A stretch of 64,000 nt of DNA from an uncultured Lachnoclostridium sp. (GCA_946415315.1 CAMKRZ010000004.1:124001-188000); one strand, 5' to 3'. Numbered from the stretch's first letter, positions 51,635 through 61,046 are shown. Translations and numbers: made by a program. The notes: generated by a model not told the origin, from the letters alone.

Positions 51635-53704
51635 ATGGTATTAAAAGAGGCTTACAAGGACCTGTTCAAGATCGGAACGGCGGTGGAGAGCATCCACGAC
51701 CAGTTCACGAACAATGAGATCGGCAACCCGGACAAGGAGGCACTGATCGTGCGCGAGTTCTCGAGCATGACGTGCGCGAACGAGATGAAACCGGCGTACA
51801 ACATGGGATGGAACAGCCCTGATGCGCGCGAGGACTACCTGCCGTACGTGATCAACCCGAACGCCAAGAAGATGCTTGACTGGGTGAAGGCGAACGGTCT
51901 GAAAATGCGCGCCCACGTGATGGTATGGCACAGCCAGTGCGCGCAGGAGGCATTTTGCAAGGAGTACAAGCCGGTGTTTATTCCGGTGGACGAGGAGAAG
52001 TTGAAGGAAAATCCCCGTCTCCGCTTTATGCAGAGGCTGGATCCGGTGTGCTTTGTTGACCGCGACACGATGCTTAAGCGCCTCGAGAGCTACATCGACA
52101 CGATGCTTGACTACATTTATCGCGAGGGCTACGCGGAGCAGATTTACGCGTGGGATGTCGTCAACGAGGCGATCGAGCTGGCGGACAAGACCGAGACCGG
52201 TCTTCGAAACAGTTACTGGTACCGGGTGATCGGCGATGACTTCATCTACTGGTCGTTCCGGTTCGCGAAGGCAGCGGTGCTGAAGCACTCCGTGCAGTAC
52301 GCGGGCGTGTACGGCATCGACCCGGCGGACGAGGCAGCGCTTGCGCGCATCCGCCCGACGCTTGTTTACAACGATTACAACGAGTGGCAGCCCGACAAGA
52401 AGGCGGCCATCATCGCGGCTCTGAAGCGCGAGGGACACGGCCACGGCAGCATCATCGGCGAGGGCCTCATCGACGGCATCGGCATGCAGGGCCACATTTC
52501 GGACAATAACAACATCGACGAGTACATCGACGCTCTGAACGAATACGCGAGCCTTGTGCGCGAGGTTCAGATCACCGAGCTCGACGTAAAATGCACCTGC
52601 ACCAACATCAACCGCGAGTACTATCAGGCGGTGTTTTACAAAGAATTTTTCGAGCGACTGATCGCGGCGAAGAAGGCTGGCGCGAACCTCACCTCCGTGA
52701 CAATTTGGGGTCTGACGGACGACAATTCCTGGATCCGCGGCGCCGATCCTCTGCTGTTCCGCAAGGACCTCTCCGCGAAGAAGTCGCACGAGGCATTGAT
52801 CTACGCGGTGAACGGCGGCGACCTGGGCGAGCCGGAGTACGTGGAGAGAAACCTCGGAAAGCATGTGTACGACTTCGAGACGCCCGAGGGCGAGGAGCCG
52901 AAGGATCCCGAAACGTACGGCTTCAAGATGCGCGGTTTCGGAAAATGTGTCCTTTCGGAGGAGAAGGCGCACAGCGGCAAGCGCTCGCTCACTACGACAC
53001 CGAGATTTGCCGACTGGATGGGCATCACCTGTGACGTCACCGACTTCATCGGGCAGACGATCCAGCTTGACGCGTGGGTGTACAGTGAGGCGAAGGAGAT
53101 CACCTTAGGCGCCGACATCGAGGGCGTGTTCCCGCAGATCGCGGTTGTCGAGGGCGGCACGGAGTGGAAGAAGATCAGTGCTTCCTACAAGGTACCTTCC
53201 GGACAGCATTCGTTGCGTCTGTTCTTCGGCACGAAGGAGGATCACCAGGGTCCCTGCAGCCCGCTGTTCCTCGATGACCTTGAGATCTCGCTGATCGGCC
53301 AGGAGGAGAGCTTCGAGGAGGAGACCAACATCGCGGCGATCCGCGGCGCGGGACACCTTCCGTTCATCTTCGTGACCGACAGGGAGTCTGTGGACGGCAA
53401 GAGCAAGTCGCTCGGTGTTACCCGCCAGGAGAAGGATGCGACGATCTCCCTCGATGTGTCCGCGTACATCGGAAAGACCATCGATGTCACAATGTTCGTC
53501 AAGACGGCCGACAGCGTGATCCGCGTCGGAGTGGACGGCTCCGAGCCGGTACTGTGCGCAGAAATTCCTTCGAAGGTCGGCGAGTGGACCGAGATCCACA
53601 CGACTGCGACGCTTCCGGACGGCGTGCTCTCTGCGAAGTTGTATGTCGAGACCGACGGACGCGCGGATTTCTTCGTGGACGATGTGCTTGTGAAGTTGGC
53701 GTAA
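51635..53704 (+). CDS. GH10 endo-xylanase with C-terminal carbohydrate-binding-like domains, no signal peptide
   Basis: The protein has 689 residues. The GH10 barrel (residues ~1-390) has MRAHVMVWHSQ, the acid/base Glu in AWDVVNEAI near residue 177 and the nucleophile Glu in ITELDVKC near 314. Two beta-sandwich regions follow (residues ~410-550 and ~570-689) with CBM4/9-like patterns (FETPEGEEPKDPETYG, SGKRSLTTTPR, FFVDDVLVK). The start at MVLKEAYKD has AGGAGG upstream and no export signal, so the enzyme is probably cytoplasmic and acts on short xylo-oligosaccharides, although binding modules would be unusual there. It is probably co-transcribed with the GH3 gene. Confidence 0.93.
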   Translation: MVLKEAYKDLFKIGTAVESIHDQFTNNEIGNPDKEALIVREFSSMTCANEMKPAYNMGWNSPDAREDYLPYVINPNAKKMLDWVKANGLKMRAHVMVWHSQCAQEAFCKEYKPVFIPVDEEKLKENPRLRFMQRLDPVCFVDRDTMLKRLESYIDTMLDYIYREGYAEQIYAWDVVNEAIELADKTETGLRNSYWYRVIGDDFIYWSFRFAKAAVLKHSVQYAGVYGIDPADEAALARIRPTLVYNDYNEWQPDKKAAIIAALKREGHGHGSIIGEGLIDGIGMQGHISDNNNIDEYIDALNEYASLVREVQITELDVKCTCTNINREYYQAVFYKEFFERLIAAKKAGANLTSVTIWGLTDDNSWIRGADPLLFRKDLSAKKSHEALIYAVNGGDLGEPEYVERNLGKHVYDFETPEGEEPKDPETYGFKMRGFGKCVLSEEKAHSGKRSLTTTPRFADWMGITCDVTDFIGQTIQLDAWVYSEAKEITLGADIEGVFPQIAVVEGGTEWKKISASYKVPSGQHSLRLFFGTKEDHQGPCSPLFLDDLEISLIGQEESFEEETNIAAIRGAGHLPFIFVTDRESVDGKSKSLGVTRQEKDATISLDVSAYIGKTIDVTMFVKTADSVIRVGVDGSEPVLCAEIPSKVGEWTEIHTTATLPDGVLSAKLYVETDGRADFFVDDVLVKLA

Positions 53705-53752
53705 CTGCCGGAACGTCAATTGTTCGGCGTTTCCCCGACATCTGAATGAACG

Positions 53753-53794
53753 GGCCCGGAATACTGCGGCGACGGTGTTCCGGGCTTGCTTTTT
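53753..53794 (+). terminator. Terminator of the GH3-GH10 unit
   Basis: Stem GCCCGGAA / TTCCGGGC followed by TTGCTTTTTTG. Confidence 0.85.
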
Positions 53795-53815
53795 TGTGGA
53801 AAGGCGATGTTGCTA

Positions 53816-53844
53816 TTGTATTTTTCGCTTGCTTGTGCTACAAT
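53816..53844 (+). promoter_or_regulatory. Promoter of the first transglutaminase lipoprotein gene
   Basis: TTGTAT, a 17-bp spacer and TACAAT with TG just upstream (TGCTACAAT). Confidence 0.6.
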
Positions 53845-53948
53845 CCCACAGGTTCGAAATCAGGACCGAGATTTAGGGGGTTTCTCACGTGGGGACGTGG
53901 GAACCGGTGATGAAAGGAGTTTTGCGCGTGGGGGCGCGGAAAGAACGT

Positions 53949-56336
53949 ATGCAAAAGAAGAATAACAGTTTGCGGACAGGAAAGGTCAGTTTCGCCGTAC
54001 TGGCCTTTTTGTTGTGTGTGGGAATGCTTGCCGGCTGCGGCAAAGACAAACCTAAACAAGGCGATAACAGGACAGCGGTGACAGAGGGGGCGGCCGCTGC
54101 GGTATCGGTGACAGCCACTTCGTCGCCTACGCCGACGGCCACGCCGACACCGACGGTGCCGTTTGTGCAGAGGACATATGAGACTGTCGGGCGCGACGAC
54201 GTCTACCGGGTGCCGGTTAAGGAGGTAGATGAGGGACAGTATCTGATGAGCACGCAGTGCGCCGGGGAGTACGCGCTTCTGTGGTTCAGCCCTTCACTTC
54301 TGGGCGAAGAGGACGAGGCGGTCGATAGCCTTGTGCTGATCCGGCCTGCCGTGAATGAGGAACGGTACCGGGTTTCCTTCGATTACCCGATTGCCACACT
54401 GCGGTTGCTCGCGGACGGCACGGTCATCCTGGAGGAGACGGCGACCGGCTGCATTCACGTGTTCGACAATACGCTAGAAGAGACGGGGCATTTTCTGCTG
54501 AGTGAGATGAACGGAACGGTTTTCGTCGACGCTTCGGAGGATGACATACTTTGGATCGCGGACGATGCGAACGGGAAACTGCTGGCGTACGACCTGAAGG
54601 GACAGCCGGCGGGCGAGTATTCATATGACACGAAGTATCGTCTGACGCGGTATCTCGGTTCCCGGAACGGTCAGAAGTTTTTCCTTGCGGTGCAGGAAAA
54701 TGCCGACGTTTTCGTCTATTACGTCATCCCCGCGGACGGCAGCGAAATGTATTGCCGGAGCGAGAGTGAGGACAGTCTCGGCGATGAATGGAGAGCGGAC
54801 CGGTACGCGCCCATGCGCGCGCCGATCAACGTAAATGCGGATGCGACCTGGTTTTTCCATGAACCCGGAGCCCTGCGTGAGGGTGTCGCGTTTCCGAAGA
54901 GAACGGCCAATGAGGAGATCTGTTTTGTCCAGGGGAACTCCCTGTGCAGCAACAACTATCGCTGGACCGGACCCGAGACCTGCCTGATGGACTTCCGGTT
55001 ATATGACATGGAGAAAAGGACGGTGTCTGAAGTGTTGTCCGGGGGCGACATTCCCGACTGCAGCTATGCGTCCGTCAACGGGATCGTCGGTGACGGGATC
55101 GTGCTGATCGTGGTCAGCCGCGTGAGCGGCGGGGAGGAGATCCTGCTGTGGAACGCGGGGGAGAAGACGACACCGATCACGGGTTTCTGCGATTTTTCGA
55201 AGGATGATCTCGCGGGGTGCCTGGCGGAGCTTTTGAAGGAAGCCGAGGAACAGTACAACATTGTGATCACGCCGGACCGCACGGAGGATGACGGGACACT
55301 CGGTTCGCTCGGTGATTTTATGTCGGAGTTTGAGTTTGTCAACTCCTTCCTGCTCGCGGCGAAGAACAACCCGGAGGTGCTGAAGTCGGAGTCCGGGGAA
55401 GCGATCCATCCGGAAAATATGAGCAACAACGACGGGGCACACTACACGTTCAACCCGCACGTATTTTCCACGTTCTATCTAAAGGAGCACGGGGAGAAGC
55501 GCAGAGACGTGTTCTACGCCTATGTGGATGCGCTCCGTGCAGGTGAGGACGGTTTCCGCTGTCCGAACGAAGGCGACGCGGCCTGGAGCAGCGGCAGATA
55601 TGCGATGATGTTCTTCCCGTTCGCGGGGCTGTACGCCGATGCGGAGTATGTCGGGAACGGATGGGCCGAGATCACGTACAAGATCCCGAAGGAGGAGTTC
55701 CTTGCGAAGGAGCGTGAGTTCGAGGCGAGGATCGAGGAGATCCTGAATGACGTGCTCGAGGACGATTACACGGACTTTGAGAAGGCGCTGGCACTGTATG
55801 AGTTTCTGACGGAGTACAGTGTCTACGATTACGACATGATGGCCCACAACGGGGACGAGACATGGACGAGCAGACAGTCGTCCTACCGCGTTCTCACGGA
55901 GAAGCAGGGCGTCTGCGGAGAAATTGCGATGCTGTACCAGTATCTCGGTCTGCAGTGCGGCATCGACGTGGACGAGGTCGTCGGCGCTGCGGTCGAGTAC
56001 GGCGCGGACTCGCATGCTTGGAATTACATCCTGCTCGACGGGACGGGGTATCTGATCGACGCCACCTGGGGCCTCACGGACAACCACAAGCCGGATCTGA
56101 AGTACTTCCTTTTCACGGACGAGCTGCGCGAGACCCGGGACGGCTACCGGACCGATTCGTGTGACGTCGGATTCTGCGGTATGTACGGCGCCCGCAAGAA
56201 ATTCTCGTTTGAGTGCAATGACGAGCATTACAGCGAGCTGTGGGAAGGATACTTCATCGCGTTTGACGAGAACGAAAAATGCATTTTCTACCGCGATCGC
56301 AACGGTTCGATCAAGCGGTTTGATTACGGCCGTTGA
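53949..56336 (+). CDS. Lipoprotein with C-terminal transglutaminase-like domain (copy 1)
   Basis: The protein has 795 residues. The lipobox is GMLAGC, followed by a PTPTATPTPT linker. The N-terminal half opens YETVGRDDVYRV and has propeller-like strands (LADGTVILEETATGCIHVFDNT cut). The C-terminal half is a transglutaminase/protease core: QGVCGEIAMLYQYLGL (Cys near 655), DSHAWNYILLDG (His near 687) and YLIDATWG (Asp near 703), a full triad. It probably cuts or cross-links protein at the cell surface. The ATG at 53949 has an SD 29 nt upstream with a GC hairpin between; an in-frame GTG (53928) at normal spacing is an alternative. Copy 2 follows directly. Confidence 0.85.
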   Translation: MQKKNNSLRTGKVSFAVLAFLLCVGMLAGCGKDKPKQGDNRTAVTEGAAAAVSVTATSSPTPTATPTPTVPFVQRTYETVGRDDVYRVPVKEVDEGQYLMSTQCAGEYALLWFSPSLLGEEDEAVDSLVLIRPAVNEERYRVSFDYPIATLRLLADGTVILEETATGCIHVFDNTLEETGHFLLSEMNGTVFVDASEDDILWIADDANGKLLAYDLKGQPAGEYSYDTKYRLTRYLGSRNGQKFFLAVQENADVFVYYVIPADGSEMYCRSESEDSLGDEWRADRYAPMRAPINVNADATWFFHEPGALREGVAFPKRTANEEICFVQGNSLCSNNYRWTGPETCLMDFRLYDMEKRTVSEVLSGGDIPDCSYASVNGIVGDGIVLIVVSRVSGGEEILLWNAGEKTTPITGFCDFSKDDLAGCLAELLKEAEEQYNIVITPDRTEDDGTLGSLGDFMSEFEFVNSFLLAAKNNPEVLKSESGEAIHPENMSNNDGAHYTFNPHVFSTFYLKEHGEKRRDVFYAYVDALRAGEDGFRCPNEGDAAWSSGRYAMMFFPFAGLYADAEYVGNGWAEITYKIPKEEFLAKEREFEARIEEILNDVLEDDYTDFEKALALYEFLTEYSVYDYDMMAHNGDETWTSRQSSYRVLTEKQGVCGEIAMLYQYLGLQCGIDVDEVVGAAVEYGADSHAWNYILLDGTGYLIDATWGLTDNHKPDLKYFLFTDELRETRDGYRTDSCDVGFCGMYGARKKFSFECNDEHYSELWEGYFIAFDENEKCIFYRDRNGSIKRFDYGR

Positions 56337-56390
56337 CGGGGGATCGGAAGAGAAAGGAGTTTCGCGCGAGGGGGCGCGCGGGCAGATCAT

Positions 56391-58760
56391 ATGGTTACAA
56401 ACAAAAATACTGTAAAGAGGGCGGCGGGGGTGCTCCTGCCAATCCTTCTGCTGTGCCTTTGCCTGCTGGCAGGGTGCGGCAAGGGCAATGACAAGACGAA
56501 AGACGGGGAGACGGCAAATGTCTCACCGACAGCGGCGATGACATCCTCGCCGACAGCGACAACCGCCCCGACGGCAACGCCGACACCGACGGTACCGTTT
56601 GTAGAGCAGGTGTATGAGACGTACGGGCGGGATGACATTTTCCGAATTCCGGTCGAGGAACTGATGCAGGGATGGTATCCCATGCCACCGAAATGCGCGG
56701 GGGAGTATACCCTGCTGTGGTTCGCGCCGCCGGAATCCGGAGAGGAGTATGATGCGGAAAATGTCTTTGTGCTGTTGCAGCCGTGCGTGAGCGAAGAACA
56801 GCATCGGCTGTCAGTGGATTATCTGATCACCGAGCCGATTCTGCTCGCGGACGGAACGGTGATCCTGGAGGAGCGCGATACATTCCGGATCCATGTGTTT
56901 GACAATACCATGAAGGAGGAGAGCAGTTTCCTTCCCCGGGTGGAGAAGGCTTCCTGGATGCTCGGCGTTTCTGAGAGCGGCGAGTTCTGGCATGCTGACA
57001 ACGAAGGCTCGAAACTGCTGGCAACCGACCGTGGGGGGCAGCCGGCGGGGGAGTATGACGTTGATCCGAAGTACGAGGTGACGCGGTATATCGGTACCGA
57101 GGGAGGACGCAGGATCTTTCTTACGGTTCTTAAGGACAGCAATGCGTTCGGCTTTCTGATCATCCCGGAAAACGGTGAAATATACTACCGGGATGAGACG
57201 GAGGCGAACCTTGGGGATGACTGGAATGCGGACCGGATTGCCCCTGTAAGCCTGCCGGACACCGTGACCGCGGATTCCACCTGGTTCTTCCATACGCCGG
57301 GCTTCCTGCGCGAGGGCGTTGCGTTTCCAAAAAATGAGCCCGGCGAGGAGCAGTACTTCCTTCAGGGCGAGACACTGTGCGGCTCCTATTGCCGATGGAT
57401 TGACGACGACACCTGTGTGCGCGAGTACCGACTGTATGACATGGAGAACCGGACCGTATCTGAAATGATCCCGGAGTCCGTGATCTCCGGGTGTGCGTAT
57501 CTCTCTCCGAAGGGTGTTGTCAGCGGCTGCTGTGTTGTGATGCTTGCCTCCATGGAGGAAGGTACAGACGAGCTGCTGCTGTGGGATGTCAGCGGGAAAA
57601 CGTCCCCGATCAACGGATTTTGCGAATTTGCGAAGGATAACGTTGCGGATTGCCTTGCGGATCGTCTGAAGGAAGTAAAGGAATCCTGCGGCGTCGAGAT
57701 CACGCCGGATCGGACGGAGGATGACGGGACGCTTGAGGCACTCGGCGACCTGATGGCAGAACTGGATTTCGTCAACTCCTTCGCCCTTGCCGCGAAGAAG
57801 TATCCGGAAACCCTGACTGCCAAGGCCGGGAACACCGTTCATCCGGAAAATATACGCAACAACGACGGGGCTCACTACACCTTCAATCCGCATGTATTTT
57901 CCACGATCTTACTGCAGCAGCACGGCGAGAAGAGGAGAGACAACTTCTTCCGCTTTGTGGATGCGCTCCGCGCCGGCGAGGACCGCTTTGCGTGTACCGA
58001 CCGGGATTCCGCGGACTGGTGTTGCTCGATGGCACATAATTTTTATCCTGTCGGCGGAGTGTACGCGTCCGCCAGTTACGTGGGCAACGGATGGGCGGAG
58101 ATCACGTACGAAATTCCAAAGGAGGAGTTTCTGGAGAAGGCGCGCGATTTTGAGGAGAGGATCTGCGCGGTCTTAAATGATGTGCTGGAGGATGACTACA
58201 CGGACTTCGAGAAGGCGCTTGCGATGTATGAGTTCCTGACCGAGTACTGCGTTTACGACTACGAAATGCTTGATCACAGCCTCGAGTGGATGGATCGGCA
58301 GTCGGCGTATCGCGTCCTGATCGAGAAGCGGGGGATCTGCGGGGAGATCGCGTCGCTGTACTGCTATCTGTTGCTGCAGTGCGGTGTCGATGTGGAGGAG
58401 ACCTCGGGCGCTCCGACCGATCCCGATATTGATCTGCATGCGTGGAATTATATCGTGCTTGGCGGGAAGGGCTATCTGATCGACGCCACCTGGGGTCTTT
58501 CCGACAGGAGAAGACCGGATCTTGCGTTTTTCCTCTTCACGGATGAGCGGCGAGAGAACAGGGATGGATTTGACTTTACATCGTGCACGGTTGGCATTTG
58601 CCCGCTGTACGAGGCGCGCGGGAAGTACTCGTTCACAGCGGATGATGACAGATACAGCGCACTTTGGAACGGCACTTACGTCGCGTTCGACGAGAACGAA
58701 AAATGTATCTTCTACCGCGATATGAACGGCGTCCTCAAGCGGTTTGACTACGGGGAGTGA
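56391..58760 (+). CDS. Lipoprotein with C-terminal transglutaminase-like domain (copy 2)
   Basis: The protein has 789 residues and is a paralogue of the preceding gene over its whole length (opening YETYGRDDIFRI, shared block ITPDRTEDDGTL, end CIFYRD-NG-KRFDYG). The lipobox is CLLAGC. The triad is kept: RGICGEIASLYCYLLL (Cys near 650), DLHAWNYIVLGG (His near 683) and YLIDATWG (Asp near 697). It is a tandem duplicate that has diverged in about half of its residues. Its AAAGGAG (56353-56359) is 31 nt from the ATG, with a CGCGCG hairpin and exactly ten bases before the start, and no in-frame start codon lies closer to the SD. Confidence 0.86.
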   Translation: MVTNKNTVKRAAGVLLPILLLCLCLLAGCGKGNDKTKDGETANVSPTAAMTSSPTATTAPTATPTPTVPFVEQVYETYGRDDIFRIPVEELMQGWYPMPPKCAGEYTLLWFAPPESGEEYDAENVFVLLQPCVSEEQHRLSVDYLITEPILLADGTVILEERDTFRIHVFDNTMKEESSFLPRVEKASWMLGVSESGEFWHADNEGSKLLATDRGGQPAGEYDVDPKYEVTRYIGTEGGRRIFLTVLKDSNAFGFLIIPENGEIYYRDETEANLGDDWNADRIAPVSLPDTVTADSTWFFHTPGFLREGVAFPKNEPGEEQYFLQGETLCGSYCRWIDDDTCVREYRLYDMENRTVSEMIPESVISGCAYLSPKGVVSGCCVVMLASMEEGTDELLLWDVSGKTSPINGFCEFAKDNVADCLADRLKEVKESCGVEITPDRTEDDGTLEALGDLMAELDFVNSFALAAKKYPETLTAKAGNTVHPENIRNNDGAHYTFNPHVFSTILLQQHGEKRRDNFFRFVDALRAGEDRFACTDRDSADWCCSMAHNFYPVGGVYASASYVGNGWAEITYEIPKEEFLEKARDFEERICAVLNDVLEDDYTDFEKALAMYEFLTEYCVYDYEMLDHSLEWMDRQSAYRVLIEKRGICGEIASLYCYLLLQCGVDVEETSGAPTDPDIDLHAWNYIVLGGKGYLIDATWGLSDRRRPDLAFFLFTDERRENRDGFDFTSCTVGICPLYEARGKYSFTADDDRYSALWNGTYVAFDENEKCIFYRDMNGVLKRFDYGE

Positions 58761-58818
58761 GAGGCGCGAAAGCGGCTTGACGACAAGGAAAGTATAATAT
58801 TCGCTATTTTTTGAGATG

Positions 58819-58857
58819 ATCGGGTGTGCTACGATAATGGCATACCCGATTATTTTT
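58819..58857 (+). terminator. Terminator or attenuator before the alcohol dehydrogenase gene
   Basis: An 11-bp stem ATCGGGTGTGC / GCATACCCGAT (one G-T pair) with TATTTTTC. It ends 28 bases before the next ATG, leaving no room for a promoter downstream. The next gene is therefore read through it or controlled by it. Confidence 0.75.
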
Positions 58858-58884
58858 CGGAAAATGTATGGAAGGAGAGAAGGT

Positions 58885-60063
58885 ATGTTTGGATTTCGGT
58901 ATTTTACACCCACGAAGGTGGTTTTCGGTAAGGAGACGGAGTATCAGGTTGCGGACCTGATCAGGGAGTTCGGCGGCACGAAGGTGCTCATTCATTACGG
59001 CGGAGGAAGCGTGATCCGCTCGGGACTTCTCTCGCGCGTCACGAAGGTGCTCGACGAGGCGGGCATCGCGTACATCACGCTCGGCGGCGCGGTGCCGAAC
59101 CCGCATCTGACGCTTGTGTACGAGGGCATTGAGCTATGCCGGAAGGAGGGCGTTGACTTCCTTCTCGCGGTCGGCGGCGGAAGCGCGATCGACTCGGCGA
59201 AGGCGATCGGCTACGGCCTTGCGAATGAAGGCGATGTCTGGGATTTCTATGATTACAAGAGAAAGGCGAAGGGTTGCATGCCCTTAGGCGTCATTCTCAC
59301 AATTGCTGCTACCGGAAGCGAGATGAGCGATTCCTCCGTCATCACGAAGGAGGAGGGCTGGGTGAAGCGCGGCTACAGCAGTGATTACTCCAGACCGAAG
59401 TTCGCGATCCTCAATCCCGAACTCACGATGACGCTGCCGGACTACCAGACGGCGTGCGGCTGCACCGACATCATGATGCACACGATGGAGCGGTATTTTA
59501 CGAACGGTGGAAATATGGAGATCACGGACGCTCTCGCGGAAGGGCTTCTTCGGACCGTGAAGGAGCAGGCGAAGATCCTCGCGAAGGATCCGAACAACTA
59601 CAACGCGCGCGCCGAGGTGATGTGGGCCGGAAGCCTTGCACACAACGGTCTCACAGGCTGCGGTAACGACGGCGGTGACTGGATGACGCACAAGCTCGAG
59701 CATGAGCTCGGAGGCCTCTACGACGTAGCGCACGGCGCAGGCCTTGCGGCAATCTGGGGCAGTTGGGCGCGTTACGTTTATAAGAACTGCCTGCCGCGCT
59801 TCAAGCGCTTCGCGATCAACGTGATGGGCGTCGCGAACGAGGGCACCGACGAGGAGATCGCGCTTCGCGGCATCGAGGCGGTCGAGGACTTCTACCGCGA
59901 GATCAAGATGCCCACGAACCTCCGCGAGCTCGGCGTCAAGGCGACCGAGGAGGACCTCGTGCTCATGGCACACAAGTGTGCGGTCGGTGTCGGCGGCGAG
60001 ATGGGGTTGGCGCGGAAGCTGAACGAGCAGGATATGCTCGCGATCTACCGGATGAGCATGTAA
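58885..60063 (+). CDS. Iron-containing alcohol dehydrogenase (BdhA/YqhD-like)
   Basis: The protein has 392 residues. It is an NAD(P)H-dependent type III alcohol/aldehyde dehydrogenase. The cofactor motif is VGGGSAIDSAKAI (residues ~93-105). Metal ligands are in GCTDIMMHTMERYF (Asp/His near 196) and HELGGLYDVAHGAGLA (His residues near 270-284). It resembles butanol dehydrogenases and may reduce aldehydes at the end of fermentation. ATG 58885 has GGAAGGAG upstream; the frame extends to 58816 but without a site. The 5' leader holds an attenuator-like hairpin. Confidence 0.94.
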   Translation: MFGFRYFTPTKVVFGKETEYQVADLIREFGGTKVLIHYGGGSVIRSGLLSRVTKVLDEAGIAYITLGGAVPNPHLTLVYEGIELCRKEGVDFLLAVGGGSAIDSAKAIGYGLANEGDVWDFYDYKRKAKGCMPLGVILTIAATGSEMSDSSVITKEEGWVKRGYSSDYSRPKFAILNPELTMTLPDYQTACGCTDIMMHTMERYFTNGGNMEITDALAEGLLRTVKEQAKILAKDPNNYNARAEVMWAGSLAHNGLTGCGNDGGDWMTHKLEHELGGLYDVAHGAGLAAIWGSWARYVYKNCLPRFKRFAINVMGVANEGTDEEIALRGIEAVEDFYREIKMPTNLRELGVKATEEDLVLMAHKCAVGVGGEMGLARKLNEQDMLAIYRMSM

Positions 60064-60083
60064 ACTAAAGTAAAGTGAACAGG

Positions 60084-60127
60084 GAAGTTGCAGAGCGGTG
60101 TCGGTTACCGTTCTGCAACTTTTTTAC
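60084..60127 (+). terminator. Terminator of the alcohol dehydrogenase gene
   Basis: Stem AAGTTGCAGAGCGGT / ACCGTTCTGCAACTT with one mismatch, followed by T6. Confidence 0.88.
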
Positions 60128-60143
60128 GTAAAGATAATCATAC

Positions 60144-60203
60144 TTGACGCGCGTCAAATAATATGATAACATGATAAAAAGATTATATTTGACGTGCGTC
60201 AAA
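60144..60203 (+). promoter_or_regulatory. Promoter region with two palindromic operators
   Basis: TTGACGCGCGTCAA (60144-60157) is a perfect palindrome that also supplies a -35 (TTGACG). TTTGACGTGCGTCAAA (60188-60203) repeats it with centres 45 bp apart. The AT-rich spacer holds a possible -10. The second site ends 15 bp before the ATG at 60219. Confidence 0.75.
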
Positions 60204-60218
60204 TAGAGAGGAGAAGCC

Positions 60219-61046
60219 ATGAACGGAACGGTATGGAGAGAGAAACAGGACCTGACGTATCTAAGATGGTCCCATATGCGCAATTCCAGCGGTACGGTCG
60301 GGACGTTCCTGAAAGCGGAATCGTCGCTGTCCGGGGAGAAGATATATTATAAATTATCCAATTTTGATCCGGTGAGGGGAGTGGTCGGACACGAGTGTGT
60401 CAACGAGATTATCGTGGATCGATTGCTGACAATTCTTGGCGTTGAGCATTTATCGTACGATTTGATCCATGCGGATATCCGCGTGGAGGGGAAGACGTAT
60501 GAAACGTACCTGTGTGCATCCGCGGATTTTAAGGAGCGCGGCGAGAGCAAGGTGGCGCTCGATGATTATTACCGTCTCAATGCATTGCCCGGGGAATCGC
60601 ATTATGATTTTTGTGTGCGAAACGGTTGGAAGGATTATGTAGATACGATAATCGCAGTTGATTACATCATAGAAAACCGCGACCGTCACGGGGCCAACAT
60701 TGAGGTGTTGCGCAATGCAAGAGCGCACACCACAAGGATTGCTCCGTTGTTTGATCACGGATTGTCGCTTTTGTATTCCTGTGCGACGGACGAGGAAGCA
60801 AGAAAGTTTGATGTCATGGCGGACCGGAAATGTCAGAATTTCATCGGCACTTTTTCCTGCAAAGACAATCTGAAACTGTTGGGAGGCCGGAAAGACATTT
60901 TTCTGGGGAAATTACAGAAGAAGGACAAGGCGACTTTGTTAGCAGGACTGGACGGCGTGTTGTCGGAGACATTCCTTGAGGCGATCTGGCGCATGATCCA
61001 CAAGCGATACACATCGTTGGAGAGTGAAATCAATGAAAACGTATGA
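60219..61046 (+). CDS. HipA-like kinase-domain protein
   Basis: The protein has 275 residues. The C-terminal part has the kinase-like motifs of HipA C-terminal domains: VDYIIENRDRHGANIEVLRN (catalytic Asp/Asn loop, near residue 150-168) and IAPLFDHGLSLLY (DFG-like metal loop near 180). The N-terminal half is short compared with HipA (about 440 residues), so this is the compact form. HipA kinases phosphorylate targets such as GltX and cause dormancy; here the target is unknown. AGAGGAGA precedes the ATG. The gene overlaps the next by 14 bp and has twin operators in front. Confidence 0.82.
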   Translation: MNGTVWREKQDLTYLRWSHMRNSSGTVGTFLKAESSLSGEKIYYKLSNFDPVRGVVGHECVNEIIVDRLLTILGVEHLSYDLIHADIRVEGKTYETYLCASADFKERGESKVALDDYYRLNALPGESHYDFCVRNGWKDYVDTIIAVDYIIENRDRHGANIEVLRNARAHTTRIAPLFDHGLSLLYSCATDEEARKFDVMADRKCQNFIGTFSCKDNLKLLGGRKDIFLGKLQKKDKATLLAGLDGVLSETFLEAIWRMIHKRYTSLESEINENV

